Positions 42,656 to 52,580 are shown, counted from the stretch's first letter. The stretch: 64,000 bases of DNA from Streptomyces tsukubensis (GCF_009296025.1 NZ_CP045178.1:6510001-6574000); one strand, 5' to 3'. Notes: generated from the letters alone by a model not told the origin. A program made the numbers and translations.

Positions 42656-43867
42656 ATGCCGCACACATCGCATCCTTCGCAGGCCGCCCCGTCGTCGGGC
42701 CCGGCCGACCGCACCCCGAAGGGCCCGCCCGTGCCTGTCCCCCGGGGACTCGCGGGCGTCGTCGTCACCGACACCGTCCTCGGGGACGTCAGGGGGCGCG
42801 AAGGGTTCTACCACTACCGCCAGTACTCAGCCGTCGACCTGGCCATGACCAGGAGTTTCGAGGATGTCTGGCATCTCATGCTCCGGGGCGAGCTGCCCAC
42901 CATCGCCGAGCGCGCCCACTTCCTGGAACGCACCGCGCGGCTGCGGCGGTTGCCCACCGAGGTGCGGGAAGCGCTGCCCGCCATCGCCCGCGCGTCCGGA
43001 CCCTCGGGGCCGCTCGCCGGGGTGCGCACCGCGCTTTCGCTCTTCGGCGCGGCGAAGGGGTTCCGCCCGCTCTACGACATCGACGCCCGCGCGCGGGAGG
43101 ACGATCTCCTCGCCGCGAGCGCCGTCGTGCCGACCCTGCTCACCGCGTTGCACAGGCTCGGGGAGGGGGAGGAGCCCATCGAGCCGCGCGAGGACCTGCC
43201 GTACGCGGCCAACTACCTCTACATGCTCACCGGGCAGGTTCCCGACGCCCGTCGGGCGCGGGCGGTGGAGCGGTACCTCATCTCCACCGTCGACCACGGT
43301 TTCAACGCGTCGACCTTCACCTCCCGGGTCATCGCCTCGACCGGCGCCGACGCCGCCGCGGCGCTGGTGGGGGCGGTGGGCGCGCTGTCCGGGCCGCTGC
43401 ACGGGGGCGCTCCGAGCCGCGCCCTGGACACGCTCGACGCCATCGGCACGCCCGACCGGATCGCCCCCTGGATCAGGGAGCGTGTCCTGGGCGGGGAGCG
43501 GATCATGGGTTTCGGGCACCCCGTCTACCGCACCGAGGATCCGCGTTCCAGGATGCTCAGAACCATCGCGGAGGAGTTCGGAGGGGAACTGGTCGACTTC
43601 GCGGTGCGGGTGGAGCGACAGGTGGAGGAGATCCTCGCGGAGTTGAAGCCCGGCCGTGAGCTGCACACCAATGTGGAGTTCTACGCGGGAGTGGTCATGG
43701 AGCTGTGCGGGCTGCCGCGCTCGATGTTCACCCCGACGTTCGCGGCGGCCAGGGTGGTCGGCTGGAGCGCGAACATCCTGGAGCAGGCGGACGATTCGAA
43801 GATCATCCGGCCCTCGGCGCGTTATGTGGGTCCGGAGGCACCCCGGCCCGTGCCGACGGTGGACTGA
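42656..43867 (+). CDS. Citrate synthase family protein (type 2)
   Basis: 403 aa; condenses acetyl-CoA or propionyl-CoA with oxaloacetate. Motifs: REGFYHYRQYSAVDLA near 48, TVDHGFNASTFTSRVI (H214 region), GPLHGGAPS with H249, and MGFGHPVYRTEDPRS with H288. The usual catalytic Asp of NVDFY is Glu here (E341 in TNVEFYAG). GAGGAGAAA at 42643-42651 is a strong ribosome binding site. Could be citrate or methylcitrate synthase; the divergent HTH-citrate synthase probably controls it. Confidence 0.9.
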   Translation: MPHTSHPSQAAPSSGPADRTPKGPPVPVPRGLAGVVVTDTVLGDVRGREGFYHYRQYSAVDLAMTRSFEDVWHLMLRGELPTIAERAHFLERTARLRRLPTEVREALPAIARASGPSGPLAGVRTALSLFGAAKGFRPLYDIDARAREDDLLAASAVVPTLLTALHRLGEGEEPIEPREDLPYAANYLYMLTGQVPDARRARAVERYLISTVDHGFNASTFTSRVIASTGADAAAALVGAVGALSGPLHGGAPSRALDTLDAIGTPDRIAPWIRERVLGGERIMGFGHPVYRTEDPRSRMLRTIAEEFGGELVDFAVRVERQVEEILAELKPGRELHTNVEFYAGVVMELCGLPRSMFTPTFAAARVVGWSANILEQADDSKIIRPSARYVGPEAPRPVPTVD

Positions 43868-44003
43868 CCCGGCGGACTGCCCGCCCCGAGTCGCCTGGCC
43901 GGGGTCGATGGACGTTCCGGGAGTCCCTGCGGCAGGGGAGGAGGTCCGACGCGGTGGCGCCGGACCTCAACACCGCGGAAGGGTGTACGGGGTCGGGGCG
44001 CGG

Positions 44004-44240
44004 TTACGCGTCGGGGATATCGGCCTTGGCGCGCAGGACCGTCTCGCGACTGACGATGACGATCCGTTCGTCGGCGCCGCAGGACGCGTCCGCGGGCAGT
44101 TCGGACTCCAGTGTCGCGGTCGCCTCCGTCCCGATCACAGCGAAGTTGCCGTCGCTCAGCTCGAACATGTCGGGGCAGTTCGAGCCGGACAGACTGCCCC
44201 GGGCGCGGGGGGAGACACCGATGCGGCGCACGATCTTCAA
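44004..44240 (-). CDS. Small conserved hypothetical protein
   Basis: 78 aa with the recognisable pattern CPDMFELSDGNFAVIGTEAT and a C-terminal IVIVSRETVLRAKADIPDA. I recall similar small acidic proteins encoded widely in Streptomyces, often near regulators; no function is known. The start is uncertain: TTG 44240 has AAGGA about 10 nt upstream, GTG 44231 is an alternative. Confidence 0.65.
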   Translation of the reverse strand: MKIVRRIGVSPRARGSLSGSNCPDMFELSDGNFAVIGTEATATLESELPADASCGADERIVIVSRETVLRAKADIPDA

Positions 44241-44277
44241 GGGGTACCGGTCCTTGGGGATAAACGTCGGATGGGGG

Positions 44278-44302
44278 CCGGCGCCCGCTTACCGGGCGCC
44301 GG
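44278..44302. terminator. Hairpin upstream of the small hypothetical gene
   Basis: CCGGCGCCCG (44278-44287) pairs with CGGGCGCCGG (44293-44302), 5-nt loop. It would terminate transcription coming from the DUF6082 gene. Confidence 0.55.
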
Positions 44303-44391
44303 AATGTGGTGTGGTCAATGCGTGCGTGAAGTAATACGGCAAGCTCGTCAAGGCTACCGGGAGTTAATTACGTACGGTGTGGAGGTTCGAG

Positions 44392-44420
44392 GCAACTCCC
44401 CTTCCGCATAAGGGAGTTGC
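44392..44420. terminator. Hairpin downstream of DUF6082 gene
   Basis: GCAACTCCC-CTT pairs with AAGGGAGTTGC with one bulged C and a 6-nt loop. An AT-rich stretch with TTTTTT lies just beyond on the plus strand. Confidence 0.5.
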
Positions 44421-44496
44421 AACGATTGGTGGGGGATTTTTTCACTATGAAGGGTGAGGTGAGGTCTCCGATTGACGGCACCGACTCCGTCGCAGC

Positions 44497-45054
44497 TCAC
44501 TCCTCCGGTGGTTCCCCCACGACCCACCATTCATCCGACTCCGCGTCGTCCAGATCACGGATGAGTCTGTCCACCATTCTTCCGACCCGCGCCTCCACGG
44601 AGGAGACGGCGAGGGTCTCGCGATGGCGGGCGTTGGCCTTCCAGTAGTCCCGGCAGATGGGGTTCTGGAAGATGCCGCGGAGGTGACCGAACAATTCCCC
44701 GCGGTCGACTATGCCCATCTGATGGGCGCGCAGTGCGTTGACATAGAGCAGGTTGGCGAAGACGTACTGCCGCTGCACTCTGGGTGTGACTGTTCCCTCA
44801 TAGATGTCCAGTACGGCTGCCAGATCCTGGTCCGCCAGGGCTCGGTCGAGCAGGTCGAGGTGGACCCGTTGCTGATGGGCGAGTTCCACGCGATCGCTGA
44901 GTCGCAGCGCCACGTCCTCCATCCGGTCCAGTCTGTCGCGCAGGTCGTCGTACCTGCGCAATCGCGCTATCAGAAGTGAGGCGCCCCCAGCGAGGAACGC
45001 GCCCGCCGCGACGGCGGAACGCACCCCCTGCGCGCCTGATTTCTTTGCGGTCAT
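44497..45054 (-). CDS. DUF6082 family protein
   Basis: 185 aa. A hydrophobic segment at about 13-28 (VAAGAFLAGGASLLIA) is a single membrane anchor, followed by a coiled coil (RLRRYDDLRDRLDRMEDVAL) and a helical domain with FANLLYVNALRAHQMGI and IFQNPICRDYWKANARHRE. Streptomyces carry many DUF6082 paralogues of unknown function. ATG 45054 is chosen because the frame upstream is Pro/Arg-rich and lacks similarity. Confidence 0.75.
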   Translation of the reverse strand: MTAKKSGAQGVRSAVAAGAFLAGGASLLIARLRRYDDLRDRLDRMEDVALRLSDRVELAHQQRVHLDLLDRALADQDLAAVLDIYEGTVTPRVQRQYVFANLLYVNALRAHQMGIVDRGELFGHLRGIFQNPICRDYWKANARHRETLAVSSVEARVGRMVDRLIRDLDDAESDEWWVVGEPPEE

Positions 45055-45360
45055 GCCAATACCCCCGGTTCGGACGACTGTCCGCCGGGTGTCGGAGTGG
45101 GTGACAGTGAAAGGGTCGGCGGACGGTCGGTGGTGCGGGTGCCGTTCCCCAGACTGCCGAGCGGCTCCGACCGGCAGGGAGGGGCGTAGAGCGGGCGCAC
45201 GGGGGGAAGGACCTGTCGCGGGACCGGGCGCCGTGCATGATGTGTGCCCCACGAGCGCCGCTCGCAATCGCGGACCCGGTGGCAGCGGGCGTGGCCAGTA
45301 CTGTGGAGTGCTCGTTCCCCGAGCTCCGGGGAGGTTTCCCGTCAGCGGAGAGGTTCAGCG

Positions 45361-46728
45361 TTGAGCACGCAGCAGATCCCCGTCGTCGTGCTCGCCGGAT
45401 TCTTGGGTTCCGGAAAGACGACACTCCTCAACCATCTCCTGCACACCAGCAGGGGCAGCCGCATCGCGGTGATCGTCAACGATTTCGGCTCCATCGAGAT
45501 CGACGCGATGACAGTGGCGGGACAGGTCGGTTCCACCGTCTCGCTCGGCAACGGCTGTCTGTGCTGCGCGGTGGACGCCGGTGAACTCGACGTCTACCTG
45601 GAGCGGCTGACGAGGCCGTCGGCGCGGATGGACATCATCATCATCGAGGCGAGCGGACTGGCGGAACCCGCGGAGCTGGTGCGGATGATCCTCGCGAGCG
45701 ACAACCCGCACATCGTGTACGGGGGTCTCGTCGAGGTCGTGGACGCCGCCGAGTTCGAGGCCACGAGAGAGCGCCATCCGGAGGTCGAACGCCATGTGGG
45801 CATCGCGGATCTCGTCGTCCTCAACAAGACGGACCGGCTCCAAGGGGACCAGCGCGCCCGGCTCACGCGGAGCGTGACACAGCTCGCGGGCGGTGCGGCC
45901 GTGGTCACCGCGTCGTACGGCCGGATCGATCCTGAGCTGTTGTTCGAACGCAGGCCGGTGGGGGAGCGGGTGGGACAGCTCTCCTTCGACGATCTCCGCG
46001 ACGAAGTGTCGGCAGCGGGACAGGAGCCGGGAGAGGCCGAAGCGGCGAGAGCGGCAGAAGCGGCGGGGGGACCGGTCTCCGCACGGGAAGCCCACGATCA
46101 CGCGGAGGACTCCGCGCATACCCACAGCGCCTACGAGAGTGTGGCCTTCACCTCGGACAGACCTCTGGACCCCAGACGGTTCATGTCCTTCCTCGACAGC
46201 AGGCCCGCCGGGCTGTACCGCATCAAGGGGTTCGCCGACTTCGGGCGGAACGACCCGCTGAACCGCTACGCCCTGCACGCGGTGGGCCGGTTCCTCCGCT
46301 TCTACCCGGAGCCCTGGGCGTCCGGCGCACGACGGCTGACACAGCTCGTCCTGATCGGCTCGGACATCGACACCGAGGCCATCGGGGCGGAGTTGGCCGC
46401 CTGCGTGGCGCCCGCCCCCTCCCGAGCCGCCTCCTCCCCCGCAGTGAGCCGGTCGGACATCGCGGAGGGTCCGAACAGGCCGGACGGAGAAGGAGTACCG
46501 GGCCGCACCGAGCACGCGGTGCCCGACGCCGGGGCGCTCCACGACGCGGTACCCGACGACGCGCTCGGCGAAGAGACGGGCAGCGAGGACGAGGTCGACG
46601 GCGGGCGGGCCATGTGGGGCGTACTGCGGTACGTACAGCAGGCGGCGGACCCGGAGGAGGGGGAACCGGGATCGGAGCGCGAGCCGGAGCCGGACCAGGA
46701 ACCGGAACGCGAGCCGGCGGTTTCCTGA
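45361..46728 (+). CDS. CobW/COG0523 family GTPase (metallochaperone)
   Basis: 455 aa. Walker A GFLGSGKTT (13-21), the metal-binding CXCC motif GCLCC (65-69), Walker B IIIIEASGLAEP and NKTD (155-158). A His-rich loop (AHDHAEDSAHTHS, about 246-258) and CobW C-terminal domain with RFMSFLDSRPAGLYRIKGF follow. Related proteins deliver Zn2+ or other metals under metal starvation. TTG 45361 with GGAGAGG at 45347-45353 is the start. The last 80 residues are acidic low complexity (EEGEPGSEREPEPDQEPERE). Confidence 0.9.
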   Translation: MSTQQIPVVVLAGFLGSGKTTLLNHLLHTSRGSRIAVIVNDFGSIEIDAMTVAGQVGSTVSLGNGCLCCAVDAGELDVYLERLTRPSARMDIIIIEASGLAEPAELVRMILASDNPHIVYGGLVEVVDAAEFEATRERHPEVERHVGIADLVVLNKTDRLQGDQRARLTRSVTQLAGGAAVVTASYGRIDPELLFERRPVGERVGQLSFDDLRDEVSAAGQEPGEAEAARAAEAAGGPVSAREAHDHAEDSAHTHSAYESVAFTSDRPLDPRRFMSFLDSRPAGLYRIKGFADFGRNDPLNRYALHAVGRFLRFYPEPWASGARRLTQLVLIGSDIDTEAIGAELAACVAPAPSRAASSPAVSRSDIAEGPNRPDGEGVPGRTEHAVPDAGALHDAVPDDALGEETGSEDEVDGGRAMWGVLRYVQQAADPEEGEPGSEREPEPDQEPEREPAVS

Positions 46729-46792
46729 CCGGCTCGGGTGCGGGACGAGGCCGGGGGCACGGCCCGGGACGCAGGGCCGGAGCCCGAGGTCC

Positions 46793-46853
46793 GGGCCGCC
46801 GGGCCGCCGGGCCGCTGGGCCGCCGGGCCGCCGGGCCGCTGGGCCGCCGGGCC
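46793..46853. repeat. 8-bp tandem repeat GGGCCGCY
   Basis: Seven units of GGGCCGCC or GGGCCGCT plus a partial eighth; the pattern CC-CC-CT repeats, giving a 24-bp higher-order unit. It lies in the frame of the CobW gene just beyond its stop. Confidence 0.8.
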
Positions 46854-46880
46854 GGAGGCCAAGGTCCCGGACCTCAACAC

Positions 46881-46933
46881 CTCAGGTCCGGATGGCTCAG
46901 ACGGCACCATCTCAGGTCCGGATGTCTCAGACG
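46881..46933. repeat. 23-bp direct repeat with 30-bp period
   Basis: 46881-46903 and 46911-46933 differ at one position (CTCAGGTCCGGATG, then N, then CTCAGACG). The 30-bp period equals ten codons. In the CobW frame it encodes SGPDGSD / SGPDVSD. Beyond it comes a Pro/Asp-rich stretch up to the parC stop at 47013. Confidence 0.75.
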
Positions 46934-47012
46934 TCAACGCCTCGGACTCCGACCCGCCAGGCCCCGACGCCCCGGCCCCCGACGCACCGGATCCCGACGC
47001 CCCCGAACCCGA

Positions 47013-49469
47013 CTACGCGGGTCCCGCCACCGCCGAAACCGGCTTCCCGAGGGAGACGCCCGAGCCGTCACGGCGCGGGTCGATCTCAGGGAGCTCCGCC
47101 GGAGTCCCGTTGCGCTGGGCCGCGCGGGCGGGCACCGTCCCCGTCCAGGCGAAGCTCAGGCAGTCCTCGCCCTTCAGGAACCGCTGGCAGCGCACGCCGC
47201 CGGTGGCCCTGCCCTTGCGCGGGTACTGGTCGAAGGGCGTGACCTTCGCCGTGGTCTGCACCGAGTCGTCCAAGGTCCCCCGCGAGCCCGCGATGGTGAA
47301 CACCACGGCGTCCGCGGCAGGGTCCACCGCGGAGAACGAGATGACCTTGGCACCCGGAGTCAGCTTCACACCGGTCATACCACCGGCGGGCCGGCCCTGT
47401 GGACGCACCACCGACGCCTGGAAGCGGAGCAGTTGGGCATCGTCCGTGATGAAGACCAGATCCTCTTCGCCCGTGCGCAGCTCGGCCGCGCCGACGATCC
47501 TGTCGCCGTCCTTGAGGGCGATGACCTCCAGCTCGTCCCTGTTCGACGGATAGTCGGGGACCACTCGCTTCACGATCCCCTGTGCCGTACCGAGCGCCAG
47601 TCCCGGGGAGGACTCGTCGAGGGTCATCAGGCAGACGAGTCTCTCGTCCCCTTCCAGCGTGAGGAACTCCGCGATCGGTGCCCCGCCCGACAGTGTGGGC
47701 GCCGAGGCCGTCTCGGGGAGCTGCGGAAGGTCGACCACGGAAAGCCGCAGCAGTCTTCCTGACGACAGCACCGCCCCGACCTCGCCGCGTGTGGTGGCGG
47801 GCACGGCGGAGACGATCACGTCGTGCTTCGCCCGCTTCTCGCTCTCCTCCTGGAACGGACCGCCGTTGGCCGTACGTGCCAGCAGGCCGGTGGAGGAAAG
47901 CAGCACGCGGCACGGGTCGTCGGCGACCTGGAGGGAGACGGTCGTCACGGGGGCGGACGCCGACTCCAACAGGACGGTGCGCCGTTCGGTGCCGAACTTC
48001 TTGGACACGGCGGCGAGTTCGTTCGAGACCAGCTTGCGCAGCTCCGCGTCCGAGTCCAGGATGCGGGTCAGCTCCTCGATCTCCGCGTTCAGCCTGTCGC
48101 GCTCACCCTCCAGCTCGATCCGGTCGAACCTGGTGAGCCTGCGCAGCGGGGTGTCCAGGATGTACTGCGTCTGGATCTCGCTCAGCGAGAAGTGCTCGAT
48201 CAGCCGCTCCTTGGCCTGCGCCGAATTGTCGCTGGAGCGGATCAGCCTGATGACCTCGTCGATGTCGATCAGGGCGACGAGCAGCCCCTCGACCAGGTGC
48301 AGACGGTCGCGCTTCTTCGTACGCCGGAACTCGCTGCGCCTGCGCACCACGGTGAACCGGTGGTCGAGATAGACCTCCAGCAGTTCCTTCAGCCCCAGCG
48401 TGAGCGGCTGGCCGTCCACCAGGGCCACGTTGTTGATGCCGAAGGACTCCTCCATCGGCGTCAGCTTGTACAGCTGCTCCAGGACGGCCTCAGGTACGAA
48501 GCCGTTCTTGATCTCGATGACGAGGCGGAGCCCGTGCTCGCGGTCGGTGAGGTCCTTGACGTCCGCGATGCCCTGGAGCTTCTTGGAGCCGACCAGATCC
48601 TTGATCTTGGCGATGACCTTCTCGGGGCCGACGCTGAACGGCAGCTCGGTGACGACGAGGCCCTTGCGGCGCGCCGTCACGTTCTCCACGGCGACCGTCG
48701 CCCGGATCTTGAAACTGCCACGCCCCGCCGCGTACGCGTCACGGACGCCGGCGAGCCCGACGATCCGGCCGCCGGTCGGCAGGTCGGGGCCCGGCACGAA
48801 ACGCATCAGCGTCTCAAGGTCGGCGGCGGGGTGCTTGATGAGGTGACGCGCGGCGGCGATCACCTCACCGAGGTTGTGCGGGGGCATGTTGGTCGCCATG
48901 CCCACGGCGATGCCGGAGGCGCCGTTGACCAGCAAATTCGGGAAGGCGGACGGCAGGACGCCTGGCTCCTGCTCCTGTCCGTCGTAGTTCGGGTTGAAGT
49001 CGACCGTGTCCTCTTCGATCGACTCCGTCATCAACGAGGTGGCGTCGGCCATCCGGCACTCGGTGTACCGCATGGCGGCCGGCGGGTCGTCGTTGCCGAG
49101 CGAACCGAAGTTGCCGTGGCCGTCGACGAGCGGCAGCCGCATCGAGAACGACTGCGCCATCCGCACCAGGGCGTCATAGATCGACGCGTCGCCGTGCGGG
49201 TGCAGCTTGCCCATCACCTCGCCCACGACACGGGCGCACTTCACATAGCCGCGCTCCCTGCGCAGCCCCATCTCGTTCATCTGGTAGACGATGCGCCGGT
49301 GTACGGGTTTCATACCGTCCCTGGCATCCGGCAGGGCCCGGGAGTAGATCACCGAGTACGCGTACTCGAGGAAGGAGCCCTGCATCTCGTCGACGACGTC
49401 GATGTCGAGGATCTTCTCCTCGAAATCGTCGTCGGCGGGCGGCGGGGTCTTCGTGCTGCGGCGGGCCAT
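47013..49469 (-). CDS. parC: DNA topoisomerase IV subunit A
   Basis: 818 aa, the length known for S. coelicolor ParC. Catalytic Y135 in [10 protein letters not shown]; breakage-reunion domain with [17 protein letters not shown] (90-106); C-terminal beta-pinwheel from about 500 onward. In the quinolone-resistance region the position equal to E. coli GyrA Ser83 is Ala95, and Asp99 is present. It works with ParE (25573-27687). ATG 49469 has AAGGAG 12 nt upstream. The GyrA-box of true gyrases is not evident, consistent with a topoisomerase IV. Confidence 0.95.
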   Translation of the reverse strand: MARRSTKTPPPADDDFEEKILDIDVVDEMQGSFLEYAYSVIYSRALPDARDGMKPVHRRIVYQMNEMGLRRERGYVKCARVVGEVMGKLHPHGDASIYDALVRMAQSFSMRLPLVDGHGNFGSLGNDDPPAAMRYTECRMADATSLMTESIEEDTVDFNPNYDGQEQEPGVLPSAFPNLLVNGASGIAVGMATNMPPHNLGEVIAAARHLIKHPAADLETLMRFVPGPDLPTGGRIVGLAGVRDAYAAGRGSFKIRATVAVENVTARRKGLVVTELPFSVGPEKVIAKIKDLVGSKKLQGIADVKDLTDREHGLRLVIEIKNGFVPEAVLEQLYKLTPMEESFGINNVALVDGQPLTLGLKELLEVYLDHRFTVVRRRSEFRRTKKRDRLHLVEGLLVALIDIDEVIRLIRSSDNSAQAKERLIEHFSLSEIQTQYILDTPLRRLTRFDRIELEGERDRLNAEIEELTRILDSDAELRKLVSNELAAVSKKFGTERRTVLLESASAPVTTVSLQVADDPCRVLLSSTGLLARTANGGPFQEESEKRAKHDVIVSAVPATTRGEVGAVLSSGRLLRLSVVDLPQLPETASAPTLSGGAPIAEFLTLEGDERLVCLMTLDESSPGLALGTAQGIVKRVVPDYPSNRDELEVIALKDGDRIVGAAELRTGEEDLVFITDDAQLLRFQASVVRPQGRPAGGMTGVKLTPGAKVISFSAVDPAADAVVFTIAGSRGTLDDSVQTTAKVTPFDQYPRKGRATGGVRCQRFLKGEDCLSFAWTGTVPARAAQRNGTPAELPEIDPRRDGSGVSLGKPVSAVAGPA

Positions 49470-49771
49470 CGCTGCTGCGGCTCCTTCGCGTTCTCTTCAC
49501 GGCAGGCTACTTCTGACGCCGACCATTGTGGACCGCCCCACCGACATCGCCGACCTCGACCCGGCCATGAACCCCCCGACGCGTGGGAAGGAGGCCCCCC
49601 GGGTACCCGCCTTCACCGGGTTTCCGACCGGTATCGAAGGCCACGCGGACAACCACGCGGAACGGGAACTTCGCCAGATGTCCGCGCGGTTGCATACAGT
49701 GACAGGACTGCCTTGACGCACGTCATCGGGCGACATCGAGCGATGGTCGCCACGCGATCGAAGGGACGTAC

Positions 49772-51118
49772 ATGCCCATGGGTCACACGGCCACAGCCCA
49801 GGCCGGTTCCGGCGGCCTCACAGCGACCGAGCACCGGCTGGCCAACGGCCTGCGGGTGGTGCTCTCCGAGGACCATCTGACCCCGGTCGCCGCGGTCTGC
49901 CTCTGGTACGACGTCGGCTCACGCCACGAGGTCGCGGGCCGCACCGGCCTCGCCCACCTCTTCGAACACCTGATGTTCCAGGGGTCCGCCCAGGTGAAGG
50001 GCAACGGACACTTCGAACTGGTGCAGGGGGCAGGCGGTTCGCTCAACGGCACCACCAGCTTCGAGCGCACCAACTACTTCGAGACCATGCCCTCGAACCA
50101 GCTGGAGCTGGCCCTGTGGCTGGAGGCCGACCGGATGGGCTCGCTGCTCACCGCGCTCGACGACCAGTCCCTGGACAACCAGCGGGACGTGGTGAAGAAC
50201 GAGCGCCGCCAGCGTTACGACAACGTGCCCTACGGCACGGCGTTCGAGAAGCTGACGGCCCTCTCCTACCCGGAGGGCCACCCCTACCACCACACCCCCA
50301 TCGGCTCGATGGCCGACCTGGACGCCGCGACCCTGGAGGACGCGCGCGCCTTCTTCAGGACGTACTACGCGCCGAACAACGCGGTGCTCTCCATCGTCGG
50401 TGACATCGACTCTGAGCAGACTCTCGCCTGGGCCGAGAAGTACTTCGGCACGATCCCTTCCCACGACGGCAAGCAGCCGCCGCGTGACGGTTCCCTGCCC
50501 GACACCATCGGCGGGGAACTGCGCGAGGTCATCCACGAGGAGGTCCCCGCCCGCGCCCTCATGGCCGCCTACCGGCTGCCCGAGGACGGAAGCCGTGCCT
50601 CCGACGCCGCCGACCTCGCCCTGACGGTCCTCGGGGGCGGCGAGTCCTCCAGGCTGTACAACCGCCTGGTCCGCCGCGACCGCACCGCCGTCGCCGCCGG
50701 GTTCGGCCTCCTGAGGCTCGCCGGCGCGCCCTCGCTCGGCTGGCTCGACGTGAAGACCTCGGGCGATGTCGAGGTCCCCGTCATCGAGAGCGCGGTCGAC
50801 GAGGAACTGGCCCGCTTCGCCGCGGAGGGGCCCACCCCCGAGGAGATGGAACGCGCCCAGGCCCAGCTGGAGCGCGAATGGCTCGACCGGCTCGGCACGG
50901 TCGCCGGGCGGGCCGACGAACTGTGCAGGTACGCGGTCCTGTTCGGTGACCCGCAGCTCGCGCTCACCGCCGTGGGCAGGGTCCTCGACATCACCGCCGA
51001 CGAGGTGAAGGAGATCGCGGCCGCCCGGCTGCGTCCCGACAACCGCGCCGTGCTCGTCTACGAGCCCACGACCGCCACCGAAGGCACCGACGAGGAAGAG
51101 GAGGCGGCGGAGAAGTGA
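49772..51118 (+). CDS. M16 family zinc peptidase, catalytic subunit
   Basis: 448 aa. Zinc motif H62-L-F-E-H66 with the third ligand near E144 (NERRQR), as in insulinase/MPP-beta type peptidases. Later family motifs: YYAPNNAVLSIVGD and LGGGESSRLYNRLVR. ATG 49772 has AAGGGA 6-11 nt upstream. Its GTGA overlap with the next gene shows co-translation with the non-catalytic partner. Cytoplasmic (no signal peptide); processing of small peptides is likely. Confidence 0.93.
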   Translation: MPMGHTATAQAGSGGLTATEHRLANGLRVVLSEDHLTPVAAVCLWYDVGSRHEVAGRTGLAHLFEHLMFQGSAQVKGNGHFELVQGAGGSLNGTTSFERTNYFETMPSNQLELALWLEADRMGSLLTALDDQSLDNQRDVVKNERRQRYDNVPYGTAFEKLTALSYPEGHPYHHTPIGSMADLDAATLEDARAFFRTYYAPNNAVLSIVGDIDSEQTLAWAEKYFGTIPSHDGKQPPRDGSLPDTIGGELREVIHEEVPARALMAAYRLPEDGSRASDAADLALTVLGGGESSRLYNRLVRRDRTAVAAGFGLLRLAGAPSLGWLDVKTSGDVEVPVIESAVDEELARFAAEGPTPEEMERAQAQLEREWLDRLGTVAGRADELCRYAVLFGDPQLALTAVGRVLDITADEVKEIAAARLRPDNRAVLVYEPTTATEGTDEEEEAAEK

Positions 51119-52527
51119 GCGACGCCGTGACGCAGTCCACCATGGAGTTCCATCCGCGGCCCGAGGCGGGCACCGCCAAGCCCTGGGCCTTCCCCGCCCC
51201 CGAGCGCGGCGCCCTGCCCAACGGTCTGACGGTGCTGCGCTGCCACCGGCCGGGCCAGCAGGTCGTCGCCGTCGAGATCCTCCTCGACGTGCCGCTCGAC
51301 GCGGAGCCCGAGGGGCTCGACGGCGTGGCCACCATCATGGCGCGCGCCTTCTCCGAGGGCACCGACAAGCACACGGCGGAGGAGTTCGCCGCCGAGCTTG
51401 AGCGGTGCGGCGCCACCCTCGACGCCTACGCGGACCACCCGGGCGTCCGGGTCTCGCTCGAAGTGCCCGTCTCCCGGCTGCCGAAGGCCCTGGGGCTGCT
51501 CGCCGACGCCCTGCGGGCACCCTCCTTCTCGGACAGCGAGATCGAGCGGCTGGTGCGCAACCGGCTCGACGAGATCCCGCACGAGGCCGCCAACCCGGCC
51601 CGTCGCGCCGCCAAGGAACTCTCCAAGCGGCTCTTCCCCGCCGCCTCGCGGATGTCCCGCCCCCGGCAGGGCACCGAGGAGACGGTCACCGCGATCGACT
51701 CCGCCGCGGTGCGCGCCCTCTACGAGAGGCACGTACGCCCCGCCACGGCCACCGCCGTCGTCGTCGGTGACCTCGCCGCCACCGATGTCGACGCGATCCT
51801 CGCCGACACCGTCGGGGCCTGGACGGGCAACACCGCGGAGCCCCGCCCCGTGCCCCCGATCACCGCCGACGACACCGGCCGCGTCTACATCGTGGACCGG
51901 CCAGGAGCTGTGCAGACGCAGCTCCTGATCGGCCGCGTCGGCGCCGACAGGCACGACCGCGTCTGGCCGGCCCAGCTCCTCGGGACGTACTGCCTGGGCG
52001 GCACGCTGACCTCCCGTCTGGACCGGGTCCTGCGCGAGGAGAAGGGCTACACCTACGGCGTGCGGGCCTTCAGTCAGGTGCTGCGTTCCGCCGCGCCCGC
52101 AGGCTCCACGGGGGTGGCCCCCGGCGCCGCCATGCTGGCCATCAGCGGCTCGGTGGACACCGCCTCCACGGGGCCCGCCCTCGAAGACCTGTGGAAGGTG
52201 CTGCGGACCCTCGCGGCCGAGGGGTTGACCGACGCCGAGCGTGAGACCGCGGTGCAGAACCTCGTGGGTGTCGCGCCCCTCAAGTACGAGACGGCCGCCG
52301 CGGTCGCCGCCACACTGGCCGACCAGGTCGAACAGCACCTCCCCGACGACTTCCAGGCGACGCTGTACCAGCGGCTGGCCGAGACCGGCACGGTGGAGGC
52401 GACGGCCGCCGTCGTCAGCGCCTTCCCCGGGGACCGCCTGGTGACGGTGCTCGTCGGTGACGCCTCGCAGATCGCGGAGCCCGTACGGGCCCTGGGAATC
52501 GGCGAAGTGACGGTGGTGGCCGGCTGA
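51115..52527 (+). CDS. M16 family peptidase, non-catalytic subunit
   Basis: 470 aa with M16 fold (ALPNGLTVLRCHRPGQQVVAVE, YERHVRPATATAVVVGD, LGTYCLGGTLTSRLDRVLREEKG including the Arg/Tyr substrate-binding motif of the second domain). The zinc motif is absent: the expected HxxEH position reads GVATIMARAFSEG. Bacterial heterodimeric M16 peptidases pair an active chain with such a partner. GTG overlaps the previous stop. Confidence 0.9.
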   Translation: MSDAVTQSTMEFHPRPEAGTAKPWAFPAPERGALPNGLTVLRCHRPGQQVVAVEILLDVPLDAEPEGLDGVATIMARAFSEGTDKHTAEEFAAELERCGATLDAYADHPGVRVSLEVPVSRLPKALGLLADALRAPSFSDSEIERLVRNRLDEIPHEAANPARRAAKELSKRLFPAASRMSRPRQGTEETVTAIDSAAVRALYERHVRPATATAVVVGDLAATDVDAILADTVGAWTGNTAEPRPVPPITADDTGRVYIVDRPGAVQTQLLIGRVGADRHDRVWPAQLLGTYCLGGTLTSRLDRVLREEKGYTYGVRAFSQVLRSAAPAGSTGVAPGAAMLAISGSVDTASTGPALEDLWKVLRTLAAEGLTDAERETAVQNLVGVAPLKYETAAAVAATLADQVEQHLPDDFQATLYQRLAETGTVEATAAVVSAFPGDRLVTVLVGDASQIAEPVRALGIGEVTVVAG

Positions 52528-52544
52528 CGCCGCCGTCCCGAAGA

Positions 52545-52580
52545 AGGGCCCCGGTGGCGGACACACGCCACCGGGGCCCT
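52545..52580. terminator. Terminator after the M16 operon
   Basis: Perfect 15-bp stem: AGGGCCCCGGTGGCG (52545-52559) with 52566-52580, 6-nt loop. Confidence 0.92.

Noticed and set aside
46793..46853. CRISPR-like array
   Set aside because: Units are 8 bp and contiguous with no spacers; a simple tandem repeat.
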